Below are positions 1 through 7,156 of a stretch of DNA of 21,858 nucleotides, piece after piece. Numbering within the stretch: the first letter of the stretch is position 1; each line of letters begins with the position of its first letter. Origin of the DNA: Clostridia bacterium (GTDB lineage: Bacteria; Bacillota; Peptococcia; DRI-13; DTU073); NCBI GenBank assembly GCA_012842035.1, contig DUTO01000231.1:1-21858 (forward strand). Reading direction: 5' to 3'. Under the pieces are notes generated by a model. That model saw only the letters and a program-made list of their open reading frames with translations. It was not told the DNA's origin and did no database searches. Both the position numbers and the translations under genes were made by a program.

Positions 1-1413
1 TGTAATAAATCATTATTTAAATACTTAGTTGGTTATATTGTAGGACTATTAAGAGAAAAGAATCGTTATTCAGAAAAAATTATTGAATATCAAGCGTATC
101 ATGATTTGTTAACAGGTTTACCTAATAGATTAAAATTTGAAGATTTATTACGGAATGAATTAGAGATAGCTAAGGCAGAGAAGGAAATGTTAGCAATATA
201 TCTTGTTGATTTAGATAAGTTTAAATATATTAATGATATTTTAGGTCATTTGGCAGGAGATAAATTATTAGTACAAGTAAGCCAAAGATTAAAAAATGCT
301 TTTAAGGAAGATGCTGTTATTGCTCGTTCTGCAGGAGATGAGTTTCTTGTTTTTATGCCAAGGATTTCCGGGAAACAAGAGATAATTGATATCGCCATGC
401 GGATAATTGATTGTTTTAAAGAAAGGTTTATTATTCAAGAGCGAGAAATTTATCTTACCATTAGTATTGGAATTAGTGTTTTTCCTGTACATGGTGATAA
501 TGCTAAAAGTTTAATTTCATATGCTGATATAGCGGTAAATAAAGTTAAAGAAGTAGGAAGAAATGCCTATCGGTTTTTTAATATGGATATGGATAAGGAC
601 ATCTCTGATAGGGTGCATATTGCTAATAAAATGAGACAGGTGATCGACGAAAAGAACTTTAATGTTTTTGAACTTCATTACCAACCGATGGTAGAGGTAA
701 TTAGTGGGAAAATAGTTGCTGTTGAAGCACTTTTGCGTTGGAATCATCCTGAAGAGGGGCTGTTGTATCCTCATCGGTTTATTCAAGTAGCGGAAGAAAC
801 AGGTTTAATTGTACCCATAGGCAAATGGGTTTTACAGACGGCTTGTGGACAAATAAAAGAATGGCAAGAAAAATTTCATCCTTCTTTAAAATTAGCGGTC
901 AATATTTCGGAACAACAGCTTCGGGATAAAGATTTTTTTAGTGATGTGCTCTATGTGTTGACAGAAACAAAATTTGAACCTAATTGTTTAGAGCTTGAGA
1001 TTACAGAAACGATAGCGATGAATAATTCAGGTAGGAATATTGAAGTTTTAAATGAGTTAAGAAAAATGGGGGTAAGGGTTGCTTTAGATGATTTTGGGAC
1101 AGGTTATTCTTCACTTAATTATTTGGGGACATTACCAATTAATCTATTAAAAGTTGACTATCACTTAGTCAAGGAGATTCCTTTTAATATTAAAAATTCT
1201 GCTATTGCTACTTCTATTATTTCTTTGGCTTCTTGTTTGGATTATGAAGTAGTAGCGGAAGGAGTAGAGACAAATGCCCAACTTATTTTCTTCCAGCAAA
1301 ACAAATGTACTTATATTCAAGGGTTTCTTTTTAGTAAGCCTCTGCCTCCTGAAGAATTAGAAGTTTTATTGCAAGAAAAAAATGAGGTTGCTTTTATTGT
1401 TAACAAAGATTAA
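1..1413 (+). CDS. GGDEF-EAL cyclic-di-GMP signalling protein (5' partial)
   Basis: The reading frame is open from base 1, so the gene starts before the window; a TTG at 106 is internal, because the residues just upstream (YHDLLTGLPNR, from 97) are the classic first helix of a GGDEF domain. The GGDEF domain covers about 90-570. Its signature is AGDEF (331-345) rather than GGDEF, and no RxxD inhibitory site lies five residues before it. The EAL domain covers about 640-1370 and looks intact: EAL at 724-732, the Asn of NISEQQL, ELEITET near 990, the DDFGTGYSS loop from 1087, and VAEGVE near 1255. From the family, EAL domains hydrolyse c-di-GMP and GGDEF domains make it or bind GTP. I infer a working phosphodiesterase with an uncertain cyclase half. 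Any N-terminal sensor lies outside the window. It ends 39 bases before tcdA. Confidence 0.93.
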   Translation, partial: CNKSLFKYLVGYIVGLLREKNRYSEKIIEYQAYHDLLTGLPNRLKFEDLLRNELEIAKAEKEMLAIYLVDLDKFKYINDILGHLAGDKLLVQVSQRLKNAFKEDAVIARSAGDEFLVFMPRISGKQEIIDIAMRIIDCFKERFIIQEREIYLTISIGISVFPVHGDNAKSLISYADIAVNKVKEVGRNAYRFFNMDMDKDISDRVHIANKMRQVIDEKNFNVFELHYQPMVEVISGKIVAVEALLRWNHPEEGLLYPHRFIQVAEETGLIVPIGKWVLQTACGQIKEWQEKFHPSLKLAVNISEQQLRDKDFFSDVLYVLTETKFEPNCLELEITETIAMNNSGRNIEVLNELRKMGVRVALDDFGTGYSSLNYLGTLPINLLKVDYHLVKEIPFNIKNSAIATSIISLASCLDYEVVAEGVETNAQLIFFQQNKCTYIQGFLFSKPLPPEELEVLLQEKNEVAFIVNKD

Positions 1414-1452
1414 GCTTTAAGTAGAATCATTGCTTTTGATGAGGGGTTAAAT

Positions 1453-2145
1453 TTGGAACAATTTGTACGCACTAAAATGTTAATTGGAGAAAAAGGGTTG
1501 GCTTGTTTGCAGAAAAGCAAAGTTATTGTTTTTGGGGTAGGAGGGGTTGGTTCTTATACTGTAGAAGCATTAGCTAGAGCAGGTATCGGAAAATTGGTTT
1601 TAGTGGATTTTGATATAGTGGATGTGACGAATATTAACAGGCAACTTCCGGCTTTGTTTTCTACAGTAGGTGAATATAAGGTTGATATACTTAAGATGCG
1701 GATTAAAGAGATAAATCCTTGTGCTCAAGTAAGTGTTTATAAAACAATGGTTACTTCGGAAAATGTGGGAGTTTTCTTTAAAGAGAATCCTGCTTATATT
1801 ATTGACGCGATTGACCAGGTTAAGGGGAAAATGGCTATAATTGAAACAGCGTTGGCAAGAGGAGTTCCAGTGATATCGTCGATGGGAGTAGGCAATCGTT
1901 TAGACCCTACCAAGTTAAAGGTTGGTGCTCTTAGTGAAACTTCAGGTTGCCCTTTAGCCAGGATTATGCGACGTGAATTGAAAAAAAAGGGGATTGCTCA
2001 TCGCTTAAAGGTAGTTTATTCCACAGAACCACCGAGAAAAACTACGGGAAGTTCCGGTTCTATTGGCACGATATCTTTTGTGCCTTCTGTAGCAGGACTA
2101 TTCTTGGCTGCAGATGTGGTTAATGATTTGCTTAAGAAGTTTTAG
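1453..2145 (+). CDS. tcdA: tRNA threonylcarbamoyladenosine dehydratase TcdA (CsdL/YrvM)
   Basis: This 230-residue ThiF/E1-like protein is the ATP-dependent enzyme that cyclises t6A at position 37 of ANN-decoding tRNAs to ct6A. The sequence shows the Rossmann nucleotide loop GVGGVG (residues 28-33), the DFDIVDVTNINRQ stretch (52-64) typical of E1-like adenylating enzymes, and the TcdA-type C-terminal half with SGCPLARIMRRELKKKG and the TEPPRKTTGSSGS region. The start is TTG at 1453, supported by a GAGGGG ribosome binding site at 1441-1446. Length is normal for the shorter Gram-positive form. In B. subtilis the homologue yrvM lies directly before rarA (yrvN); here trxA sits between them. A ThiF role in thiamin synthesis is unlikely given its position and this C-terminus. 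Confidence 0.93.
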   Translation: MEQFVRTKMLIGEKGLACLQKSKVIVFGVGGVGSYTVEALARAGIGKLVLVDFDIVDVTNINRQLPALFSTVGEYKVDILKMRIKEINPCAQVSVYKTMVTSENVGVFFKENPAYIIDAIDQVKGKMAIIETALARGVPVISSMGVGNRLDPTKLKVGALSETSGCPLARIMRRELKKKGIAHRLKVVYSTEPPRKTTGSSGSIGTISFVPSVAGLFLAADVVNDLLKKF

Positions 2146-2169
2146 ATATTTTACGGTAGGAATAAGGGT

Positions 2170-2175
2170 TATAAT
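2170..2175 (+). promoter_or_regulatory. possible -10 element upstream of trxA
   Basis: A perfect TATAAT lies 40 bases before the trxA GTG. The only upstream -35-like sequence, TTTTAC at 2149-2154, is 15 bases away, which is short for sigma-A, so the promoter is tentative. Confidence 0.35.
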
Positions 2176-2215
2176 AATAAAGAGAGTATAAAAATTATAA
2201 AAAGGAGGGAAAAAT

Positions 2216-2539
2216 GTGGCTAATCTTATTTATCTTTCCGACAACAATTTTACCAGTGAAGTGCTAGAAGCGGAGGAACTTGTTTTAGTAGACTTTTGGG
2301 CCCCTTGGTGTGGACCGTGTAAAATGATTGGGCCGATTATTGAGGAATTAAGTAGTGAGTATCGAGGTAAGGTTAAAGTTTGTAAGCTAGATGTTGATGA
2401 AAACAATAAGACTGCCGGTGATTACGGAATTATGAGTATACCGACAATAATTTTATTTAAAGGCGGAGAAGAAATTAATCGGTTAGTGGGTTTTGTACCC
2501 AAAGCGAAAATTGCGAAGGCATTGGATTCTGCCTTATAA
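2216..2539 (+). CDS. trxA: thioredoxin
   Basis: This 107-residue cytoplasmic protein reduces disulfides in target proteins and is itself reduced by thioredoxin reductase. It has the complete thioredoxin fold signature: VDFWAPWCGPCK with redox cysteines C32 and C35, and the cis-proline loop SIPT (P76). The start is GTG at 2216 behind a strong AAAGGAGGG site (2201-2209); the ATG at 2214 is out of frame. It lies between tcdA and rarA, a place where B. subtilis has no gene, and a strong terminator follows, so it may form a short unit with tcdA or be transcribed alone. No thioredoxin reductase gene is in the window. Confidence 0.96.
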   Translation: MANLIYLSDNNFTSEVLEAEELVLVDFWAPWCGPCKMIGPIIEELSSEYRGKVKVCKLDVDENNKTAGDYGIMSIPTIILFKGGEEINRLVGFVPKAKIAKALDSAL

Positions 2540-2581
2540 AACAGTTGGAGTTAGTGCCGTTAAAAATAAACAGTAGTCATG

Positions 2582-2618
2582 AGGGCTGTTAACGAGGCTG
2601 TTGACAGCCTTGTTTTTT
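2582..2618 (+). terminator. intrinsic terminator after trxA
   Basis: A 12-base-pair stem (2582-2593 with 2600-2611, including G-U pairs) has a 6-base loop and is followed by G and six T (2613-2618). A second, shorter hairpin (2593-2600 with 2605-2612, loop TTGA) uses the same 3' arm and would also end at the T run. It separates tcdA/trxA from rarA. Confidence 0.82.
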
Positions 2619-2652
2619 AAATGGAACTTAAAAAGGAAAGGGTGATGCTTAG

Positions 2653-3942
2653 ATGGATCTTTTTTCTAGTGCAGGAGAAGCAACTCGTAAAGAGAGGGCT
2701 CCCTTAGCTACTCGAATGCGTCCTGTGTGTCTTAAGCAAGTTGTAGGACAAAAGCATTTAATTGGGGAAGGGAAATTATTAAGGCGGGCTATTGAGGCTG
2801 ACCAATTAGGTTCTCTGATTTTTTATGGTCCTCCCGGTACCGGTAAAACTACTTTAGCTTATGTTATTGCTCATACAACAAAAGCACATTTTGTAAGGCT
2901 CAATGCTGTTACTTCCGGGGTTAGTGACTTGCGGAAAGTTATTCGGGAAGCGGAAGAGCAGTTAAAATATTATCAACAGGACACGATTCTGTTTATTGAT
3001 GAAATACATAGATTTAATAAAGCGCAACAGGATGCTTTACTTCCGGCTGTAGAGGAAGGACAGCTAGTTTTAATTGGTGCAACTACGGAAAATCCTTATT
3101 TTAGCGTAATTTCTGCTTTGCTTTCTCGTTCACGGCTTTTTAGGTTGAAGCCATTGACGAAAGAGGAGATTGGAGAACTTTTGCAACGGGCGATAAAAGA
3201 CAAAGAAAGAGGTTTAGGCAATTATTGTTTACAAATATCTGAAGAGGCTTTACATCATTTTGCTGAAGTTGCGCGAGGCGATGCACGACAAGCATTGAAT
3301 GGTCTGGAATTGGCTGTTTTATCAACTTTGCCGAATGAAGCAGGAGTAAGGGTAATTGATTTAGCTGTAGCGGAAGAGTCGATTCAAGAAAAGGCTGTTG
3401 TCTATGATAAAACAGGTGACCAACATTATGACGTTATCTCGGCTTTTATTAAAAGCATACGTGGTTCTGACCCTGATGCGACTTTACATTATTTAGCGCG
3501 GATGCTTCATGCCGGAGAGGATCCACAGTTTATTGCCCGGCGGATTATTATTCATGCTGCCGAAGATGTAGGTTTGGCTGATCCTATGGCTCTTGTCGTA
3601 GCTGAGGCTGCAGCTCGAGGATTAGAAAGGGTGGGCTTGCCGGAAGGAAGGCTGCTTTTGGCTGAGGTGGCTCTTTATCTTGCTTGTGCTCCTAAGAGTA
3701 ATTCTGTTCTAGCAATTGATCAAGCATTAAAAGATGTGCAAAAAGGGAAATATGGTGTTGTACCACTTCATTTACGTGATGCCGGCTATTCGGGGGCAGA
3801 AGAGTTAGGGCATGGGCAAGGTTATCGTTATCCTCATGATTATGAGGGTCATTATGTAGAGCAAGATTATTTACCAGCAGAGTTACAAGGAACAAAGTAT
3901 TATCGCCCCTCCGGGATGGGGAAGGATACTGGAGTTAATTAG
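2653..3942 (+). CDS. rarA: replication-associated recombination protein A, AAA+ ATPase (RarA/MgsA)
   Basis: This 429-residue AAA+ ATPase of the clamp-loader-like RarA/MgsA/WRNIP1 family acts at stalled replication forks. Visible motifs are Walker A GPPGTGKT (residues 59-66), Walker B ILFIDE (112-117), sensor 1 ATTEN (143-147) and the arginine-finger region LLSRSR (156-161). The C-terminal tetramerisation part ends with the family's HDYEGHYVEQDYLP stretch. The start is ATG 2653, with AAAGGAAAGGG upstream at 2632-2642. In B. subtilis the homologue (yrvN) is followed by cymR, a cysteine desulfurase and mnmA; here mnmA follows directly after 53 bases. No promoter was recognised between the trxA terminator and this gene. 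Confidence 0.95.
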   Translation: MDLFSSAGEATRKERAPLATRMRPVCLKQVVGQKHLIGEGKLLRRAIEADQLGSLIFYGPPGTGKTTLAYVIAHTTKAHFVRLNAVTSGVSDLRKVIREAEEQLKYYQQDTILFIDEIHRFNKAQQDALLPAVEEGQLVLIGATTENPYFSVISALLSRSRLFRLKPLTKEEIGELLQRAIKDKERGLGNYCLQISEEALHHFAEVARGDARQALNGLELAVLSTLPNEAGVRVIDLAVAEESIQEKAVVYDKTGDQHYDVISAFIKSIRGSDPDATLHYLARMLHAGEDPQFIARRIIIHAAEDVGLADPMALVVAEAAARGLERVGLPEGRLLLAEVALYLACAPKSNSVLAIDQALKDVQKGKYGVVPLHLRDAGYSGAEELGHGQGYRYPHDYEGHYVEQDYLPAELQGTKYYRPSGMGKDTGVN

Positions 3943-3995
3943 ATTATGAGTTGTTGCATTAGAATAAAAGTAGCAAATTTTAAGAAGGTGAATGT

Positions 3996-5084
3996 ATGGG
4001 AAGAAAAAGAGTTGCTGTAGCGATGAGCGGTGGAGTAGATAGCTCAGTTGCGGCGGCACTTCTCAAAGAAGCAGGATATGAGGTTATAGGGATAATGATG
4101 AAACTGCATTCTCGGGAAAAAGAAAGTGCCCCCGGGGGCTGTTCTTCTTTAGATACAGTACAGGATGCTCGGCAGGTAGCAGAGAAACTGGCGATACCTT
4201 TTCATGTAGTAAATTTTCATGACTTATTTGAAAAACAAGTTATTACTTATTTTACGGCTGAATATTTAAGGGGAAGAACGCCTAATCCTTGTATTGCTTG
4301 TAATCGGCACCTTAAATTTTCAGCACTTCTGGAAAACGCTTTTGCCTTGAAAGCTGATTATTTGGCGACAGGTCATTATGTTAAGGTGGCTTATAGTGAA
4401 GCCAGGGAGAGGTATTTATTATATAGAGGAGAGGATAAACAGAAAGACCAATCTTATTTTTTGTATAATCTGACACAAAGGCAGTTAGCTCATACACTTT
4501 TTCCTTTAGGGGAATATACCAAGCTTCGGATTAGAGAAAAAGCGGTTCAATTAGGTTTAAAGGTGGCGGACAAGCCGGAGAGTCAAGAAATATGTTTTAT
4601 TCCTGATGATGACTATAAAAGATTTCTGGTGGAGCGGTTGGGTACAGATGCCTTTAAACCGGGGAAGTTTGTGAACACCAAAGGAGAAGTACTGGGAGAG
4701 CATCAAGGGCTACCTTTTTATACGGTGGGGCAGCGGAAAGGGTTAGGTTTAGCTTTAGGTGATCCCGTTTTTGTGGTTGCTTTAAATCCACTAGAGAATA
4801 CTGTCGTGGTGGGCAGGGAGGAAGAGGTCTTTCAGCAAGGGCTTTGGGCTCAGGATAATAATTATATTGTCTTATCGAAGTTGGAGGAACCACTAAAGAT
4901 ACAAGCTAAAATCAGATCAGGAGCAGTGCCAGCCGAGGCTGTGCTTACTCCGAAAGCTGAGGGACAGGTAAAGGTAATTTTCAAGGAGCCTCAACGTGCC
5001 ATCACCCCGGGACAGTCTATAGTTTACTATCAAGGTGACTTGGTGGTGGGCGGGGGCATTATTGATGAAGTAATTAGAAAATAG
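3996..5084 (+). CDS. mnmA: tRNA-specific 2-thiouridylase MnmA
   Basis: This 362-residue enzyme adenylates U34 of Lys, Glu and Gln tRNAs and inserts sulfur to make s2U. The PP-loop ATP pyrophosphatase motif SGGVDSS is at residues 11-17. The catalytic cysteine is C102 in ACNRHLKF and the persulfide-carrying cysteine is C200 in SQEICF, the same spacing as in the E. coli enzyme. The C-terminal beta-barrel (residues about 275-360) is complete. The start is ATG 3996 with AAGAAGGTG upstream. MnmA needs a persulfide donor, usually a cysteine desulfurase encoded next to it in Firmicutes; none is present here, so the donor must be encoded elsewhere. Confidence 0.96.
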   Translation: MGRKRVAVAMSGGVDSSVAAALLKEAGYEVIGIMMKLHSREKESAPGGCSSLDTVQDARQVAEKLAIPFHVVNFHDLFEKQVITYFTAEYLRGRTPNPCIACNRHLKFSALLENAFALKADYLATGHYVKVAYSEARERYLLYRGEDKQKDQSYFLYNLTQRQLAHTLFPLGEYTKLRIREKAVQLGLKVADKPESQEICFIPDDDYKRFLVERLGTDAFKPGKFVNTKGEVLGEHQGLPFYTVGQRKGLGLALGDPVFVVALNPLENTVVVGREEEVFQQGLWAQDNNYIVLSKLEEPLKIQAKIRSGAVPAEAVLTPKAEGQVKVIFKEPQRAITPGQSIVYYQGDLVVGGGIIDEVIRK

Positions 5085-5107
5085 AATTGCCTATGAATTT
5101 AATTGAG

Positions 5108-5126
5108 CTAGTAAATGAATTACTAG
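5108..5126. repeat. perfect 7-base inverted repeat between mnmA and the toxin remnant
   Basis: CTAGTAA (5108-5114) and TTACTAG (5120-5126) flank a 5-base spacer. There is no T run after it, so it is not a terminator. It sits 28 bases before the toxin remnant and could be a leftover operator of a toxin-antitoxin module; that role is inference. Confidence 0.4.
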
Positions 5127-5153
5127 TGAATAAACAGTCATGGAGATTGAGTA

Positions 5154-5329
5154 ATGTGGGAAATCAAGTTTATACCTGAGACCGAAAAAGAGCTTAGTGG
5201 TCTTGATGGGAGTTTAAAAAGGCAAGTATTATATGGGATTGTCAAAGTGAGTCAAAATCCACTTCTGATACAGGATTTTTTAAAATTAAGTATATGGGGA
5301 CGAATTATTTAAAGATTAATAACTGGTAA
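5154..5329 (+). pseudogene. remnant of a RelE/ParE-type toxin gene
   Basis: From ATG 5154 a frame runs for 52 codons to a stop at 5310-5312. Its first 38 residues (MWEIKFIPETEKELSGLDG, then SLKRQVLYGIVKVSQNPL) read like the N-terminus of RelE/ParE-family mRNA interferase or gyrase-type toxins, which are normally about 85-110 residues long. After residue 38 the similarity stops. A shifted frame (5297-5329, GTNYLKINNW then stop) resembles the family's later GTNLTGYLKIK strand, as if bases had been lost. A GGAG site lies at 5142-5145. No intact antitoxin gene precedes it; a 28-codon frame at 5093-5179 is too short to judge. I infer a decayed toxin-antitoxin locus. The assignment rests on recalled family patterns, not a search. 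Confidence 0.6.
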
Positions 5330-5355
5330 ATTATCTTAGAGAGAGGGCGCAGTGC

Positions 5356-5383
5356 AAGGGGACAGAGACCTGTCTCTTTTTTT
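5356..5383 (+). terminator. intrinsic terminator before the PRC-barrel gene
   Basis: AAGGGGACAG (5356-5365) pairs with CTGTCTCTTT (5370-5379) around a 4-base loop AGAC, using two G-U pairs, and the T run continues to 5383. It ends the mnmA/toxin-remnant transcript. The GGGGACAGAGACCTGTCTC core is nearly palindromic and resembles a short dispersed repeat that I recall from clostridial genomes. Confidence 0.7.
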
Positions 5384-5418
5384 GTATGCTTTATTTAGTT
5401 AAGGGCAATAATAAGGAT

Positions 5419-5874
5419 ATGAAAAAAGGGCGTGAGATTAGGAATTTACCGGTGATTGATTTTTTCAGCGGACAGCATTTGGGGTATGTGCAGGATTTTA
5501 AAACTGCTCAATATGACAAATTGCAGGGTTTGTATGTAGTTTCGCCGGAGAATGAGGTGTTTTATCTCCCTTTGGAAGCTATTGCTAAGTTAGGAAACGA
5601 TGCGGTGTTGGTGAAATCAGAATTGCTGAAAGTTAGCACGGGACAGACAGAGTGGGGAGAGGATGGGGCATTAACGGAAAGGGCAGTACTCACTTCTTCC
5701 GGTGAGGTTTTAGGTCAGGTTGCGGACCTGTTGATTGAGAGAAAAGAAGGTTATATTTGTGGTTATGAAGTAACAGATGGTTATTTAAAGGATGTGTTTC
5801 TAGGGAGAAGGGTTATTGCTACTACTGATATTTTGACATGGGGAAAAGATACGGTAATTATTAAGGAGAGGTGA
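5419..5874 (+). CDS. PRC-barrel domain protein (YrrD-like)
   Basis: Two PRC-barrel repeats are visible. The first runs from KKGREIRNLPVIDFFSGQHLG to about LVKSE; the second runs from RAVLTSSGEVLGQVADLLI to the end, VIIKER. PRC barrels are small beta-barrels that bind RNA or protein partners; the exact role of this stand-alone type is unknown. B. subtilis yrrD, also a PRC-barrel gene, has the same place between mnmA and alaS. The frame is open from ATG 5386, but that codon lies two bases after the terminator T run and has no ribosome binding site. ATG 5419 begins the usual family N-terminus and is preferred, giving 151 residues. The stop overlaps the start of the next small gene (TGATG), indicating translational coupling. 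Confidence 0.8.
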   Translation: MKKGREIRNLPVIDFFSGQHLGYVQDFKTAQYDKLQGLYVVSPENEVFYLPLEAIAKLGNDAVLVKSELLKVSTGQTEWGEDGALTERAVLTSSGEVLGQVADLLIERKEGYICGYEVTDGYLKDVFLGRRVIATTDILTWGKDTVIIKER

Positions 5875-6029
5875 TGCTCGTGAAATGTCCTCTATGTGGC
5901 AGTAGGGCGGTGGGAAAAGTAGGCATAGAGCAGTATTATTGTTGGGACTGTTTTATTGAGTATCAGTATCAGGGTAATAATACTAGACTGTATGTTGTGG
6001 AGGCAGATGGGAATTTGATGGAAATTTGA
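5874..6029 (+). CDS. 51-residue zinc-ribbon small protein
   Basis: The frame starts MLVKCPLCGS and holds four cysteines as two knuckles, CPLC (residues 5-8) and CWDC (23-26), a layout typical of a zinc ribbon that binds one Zn ion. The second half is polar, with a short strand RLYVVEADG. A strong AAGGAGAGG (5863-5871) stands before ATG 5874, which overlaps the stop of the PRC-barrel gene by one base; GTG 5880 is an alternative start. Coupling to the PRC-barrel gene suggests the two proteins act together. It could be a nucleic-acid-binding or scaffold protein; no function can be assigned from sequence. Confidence 0.72.
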   Translation: MLVKCPLCGSRAVGKVGIEQYYCWDCFIEYQYQGNNTRLYVVEADGNLMEI

Positions 6030-6032
6030 AAG

Positions 6033-6063
6033 GTAAGATAGAGCCCCTGTCTCCCTATCTTAC
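6033..6063. repeat. 9-base perfect inverted repeat just before the permease gene
   Basis: GTAAGATAG (6033-6041) and CTATCTTAC (6055-6063) flank a 13-base loop that contains CCTGTCTC, an 8-mer also found in the terminator at 5369-5376. There is no T run after it. It lies between the zinc-ribbon stop (6029) and the permease ribosome binding site (6069). Confidence 0.6.
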
Positions 6064-6081
6064 TAAATGGAGTCCAAGAAA

Positions 6082-7110
6082 ATGTTAAAAAGTTTTATTA
6101 GATTTCGACGTCCCTTAGTTGTTTTACTAGGGTTTTTTCTGCTTTTTTGGCTGTTTTATTTATTAAGAGCCATTTTAGTACCTTTTATCATTGGCTTTAT
6201 TTTTGCTTACATTCTTGCTCCCGTCGTGCAAATTTTAGAAAATCGCCAGATCCCTCGTAGTGTGGCGATCATCATCAGTTATGTTTTTTTTCTAGGGTTA
6301 ATTGCCTTATTTATTTTTTATGCTGTACCGCTTTTACTTAAGGACCTTAATCAATTGGCAAGTCTAATTCCTCGTTATGTTCAATCTCTCCAAGAAGCTT
6401 TATGGCAAATGCAGGACGGTTACAGTAGGGTTGCTCTTCCGGAAGGGGTGAGACAGGTAATTGATGGGGCGATTACTCGCGTGGAACAGATGTCTTTAGG
6501 GTTTGTACAAGGATTTATTCACGGGCTGATTGGACTCTTGGGGCAAAGTTTTAATCTAATTTTAGCTCCGATTATCAGCTATTATTTTTTAAGAGATTTT
6601 GATCATCTCGAAGATCATTTGCTGAAAGCCGTACCGTTGCGTTATCGCCATGAAGTTATGCAAGTGGGGAAGGATATTAATCGAGTTTTACGTGGGTTTA
6701 TTAAAGGCAGTCTTTTAGTTGCTTTTTGGGTTGGGCTTTTAACTACACTAGGAATGTATATAATTGGCATGGATTTTTCTGTTTTAATCGGTATTATGGT
6801 AGGAGTCACCAATATTATCCCTTATTTTGGAGCCATTATTTCGGCGGTGCCGGCAATATTATTAGCTCTTCTTAAATCAAAGTGGTTAGCCCTTTATGTC
6901 TTAGGGTTAATGGTCTTGGTTCATCAATTGGAAAGTAATATTATTTCACCACATGTCTTAGGTAGTTCTGTAGGCTTGCATCCTTTAATCATTATTTTTG
7001 CTCTTTTGGCTGGTGGTCGGCTGTGGGGCTTTGGTGGATTATTATTAGCTGTACCCTTAGCTGCTATTTTAAAAGTAATTGTCAAACATTTGTATTTACG
7101 TCTGGTTTAA
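6082..7110 (+). CDS. AI-2E family (PerM/YrrI-like) membrane permease
   Basis: This 342-residue integral membrane protein has about eight hydrophobic segments: two at the N-terminus (residues about 8-60), one near 60-85, and the rest in the C-terminal half. A long soluble stretch between them is rich in charged residues. The family signature NIIPYFG lies in the segment after GMDFSVLIGIMVGVT. Members export small molecules or ions (AI-2 in the E. coli TqsA case, Na+/H+ exchange in others), so the substrate here is unknown. B. subtilis yrrI has the same place before alaS. The frame is also open from ATG 6067, but GGAG at 6069-6072 is correctly spaced for ATG 6082. Confidence 0.88.
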   Translation: MLKSFIRFRRPLVVLLGFFLLFWLFYLLRAILVPFIIGFIFAYILAPVVQILENRQIPRSVAIIISYVFFLGLIALFIFYAVPLLLKDLNQLASLIPRYVQSLQEALWQMQDGYSRVALPEGVRQVIDGAITRVEQMSLGFVQGFIHGLIGLLGQSFNLILAPIISYYFLRDFDHLEDHLLKAVPLRYRHEVMQVGKDINRVLRGFIKGSLLVAFWVGLLTTLGMYIIGMDFSVLIGIMVGVTNIIPYFGAIISAVPAILLALLKSKWLALYVLGLMVLVHQLESNIISPHVLGSSVGLHPLIIIFALLAGGRLWGFGGLLLAVPLAAILKVIVKHLYLRLV

Positions 7111-7121
7111 ATTGCCTTTCG

Positions 7122-7150
7122 TTGACAAAAAAGCGAGGGTTTCGTATAAT
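7122..7150 (+). promoter_or_regulatory. sigma-A promoter of alaS
   Basis: A consensus -35 TTGACA (7122-7127) and -10 TATAAT (7145-7150) are separated by exactly 17 bases. Transcription should start near 7157, giving a leader of about 115 bases before alaS. This is the strongest promoter seen in the window. Confidence 0.9.
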
Positions 7151-7156
7151 TAAGGC

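Noticed and set aside
2601..2629. Promoter for rarA starting at TTGACA 2601-2606
   Set aside because: The hexamer is part of the trxA terminator stem and no -10 element lies at 16-18 bases.
5093..5179. 28-codon frame as an antitoxin gene partner of the toxin remnant
   Set aside because: Too short for a known antitoxin, no recognised motif, and it runs into the toxin reading frame; at most a fragment.
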